From contig NZ_JZDQ02000037.1 of NCBI RefSeq assembly GCF_000960475.2, forward strand, positions 1 through 59,526: a DNA stretch of 59,526 bases, given 5' to 3'. The translations under genes and the position numbers were made by a program. The number at the start of each line of letters is the position of its first letter. Positions within the stretch are counted from its first letter, which is position 1. This stretch comes from Nocardioides luteus. GTDB lineage: Bacteria > Actinomycetota > Actinomycetes > Propionibacteriales > Nocardioidaceae. Below the pieces are notes generated by a model. It was not told the DNA's origin. It did no database searches and worked only from the letters and a program-made list of their open reading frames with translations. Below are positions 59,495 to 59,526 of the stretch, piece by piece.

Positions 59495-59526
59495 CCCCTT
59501 CCGAGTCGGCTCGTTCTGACCGAAAA

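Overview
The window is chromosomal DNA from a high-GC actinobacterium, most likely of the Nocardioides type (family Nocardioidaceae). Evidence seen directly: strong G/C preference at third codon positions, frequent GTG and one TTG start, a fused KGD-type 2-oxoglutarate decarboxylase/dehydrogenase, and the block argS-lysA-hom-thrC-thrB-rho-rpmE-prfA-prmC-Sua5-wecA-like-atp, which is a familiar actinobacterial gene order. The genus is an inference. I see no integrase, transposase, phage gene, CRISPR array or rRNA. One tRNA (Arg, anticodon CCG) is present.

Layout. 0-5.3 kb: a signal-peptidase-like protease, malic enzyme, a zinc-type alcohol dehydrogenase relative, and a DHA2 exporter convergent with a TetR regulator. 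5.4-8.0 kb: a ferredoxin reductase plus membrane fatty-acid desaturase operon, divergent from that TetR. 8.0-15 kb: a DUF6104 protein and TetR divergent from an MMPL exporter, then kgd. 15-21.4 kb: a lipoprotein/LCP pair, a hydrolase, PlsC, MazG-like, VOC, an acetoacetate-decarboxylase-fold protein, DUF4287, a DUF5925 AAA ATPase and tRNA-Arg. 21.5-38 kb: the translation, threonine-pathway and transcription-termination block, interrupted by three accessory genes between lysA and hom and by a reverse-strand sunset-domain protein between prfA and prmC. 38-45.6 kb: a complete F1Fo ATP synthase operon. 45.6-59.5 kb: DUF2550, DUF1707/DUF4870, an MFS carrier, a SWIM/SNF2 helicase, a TrmB/LuxR-type regulator, a cobalamin adenosyltransferase, a STAS protein, a MeaA/ethylmalonyl-CoA mutase, DUF6069, a D-amino-acid-oxidase-like flavoprotein, a tiny Cys-rich basic protein and a Tat-exported 5'-nucleotidase.

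How the genes work together. The reductase and desaturase form an electron-transfer pair for lipid desaturation. hom, thrC and thrB are the three threonine-branch enzymes, and lysA ends the sister lysine branch. prfA and prmC encode a release factor and its methylase. The adenosyltransferase probably supplies the coenzyme of the mutase 0.6 kb away. The atp genes encode all eight ATP synthase subunits.

Most unusual non-coding structure: three families of dispersed near-perfect palindromes, each present twice, with four of six copies between convergent genes; a nested hairpin cluster before prfA; a 13-bp x5 tandem repeat; many promoters whose -10 box lies 6-8 bases from the start codon, implying leaderless mRNAs; and apparent enrichment of the word GTACG in every codon frame. 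I did not find a clear new multigene system; most genes belong to known families.
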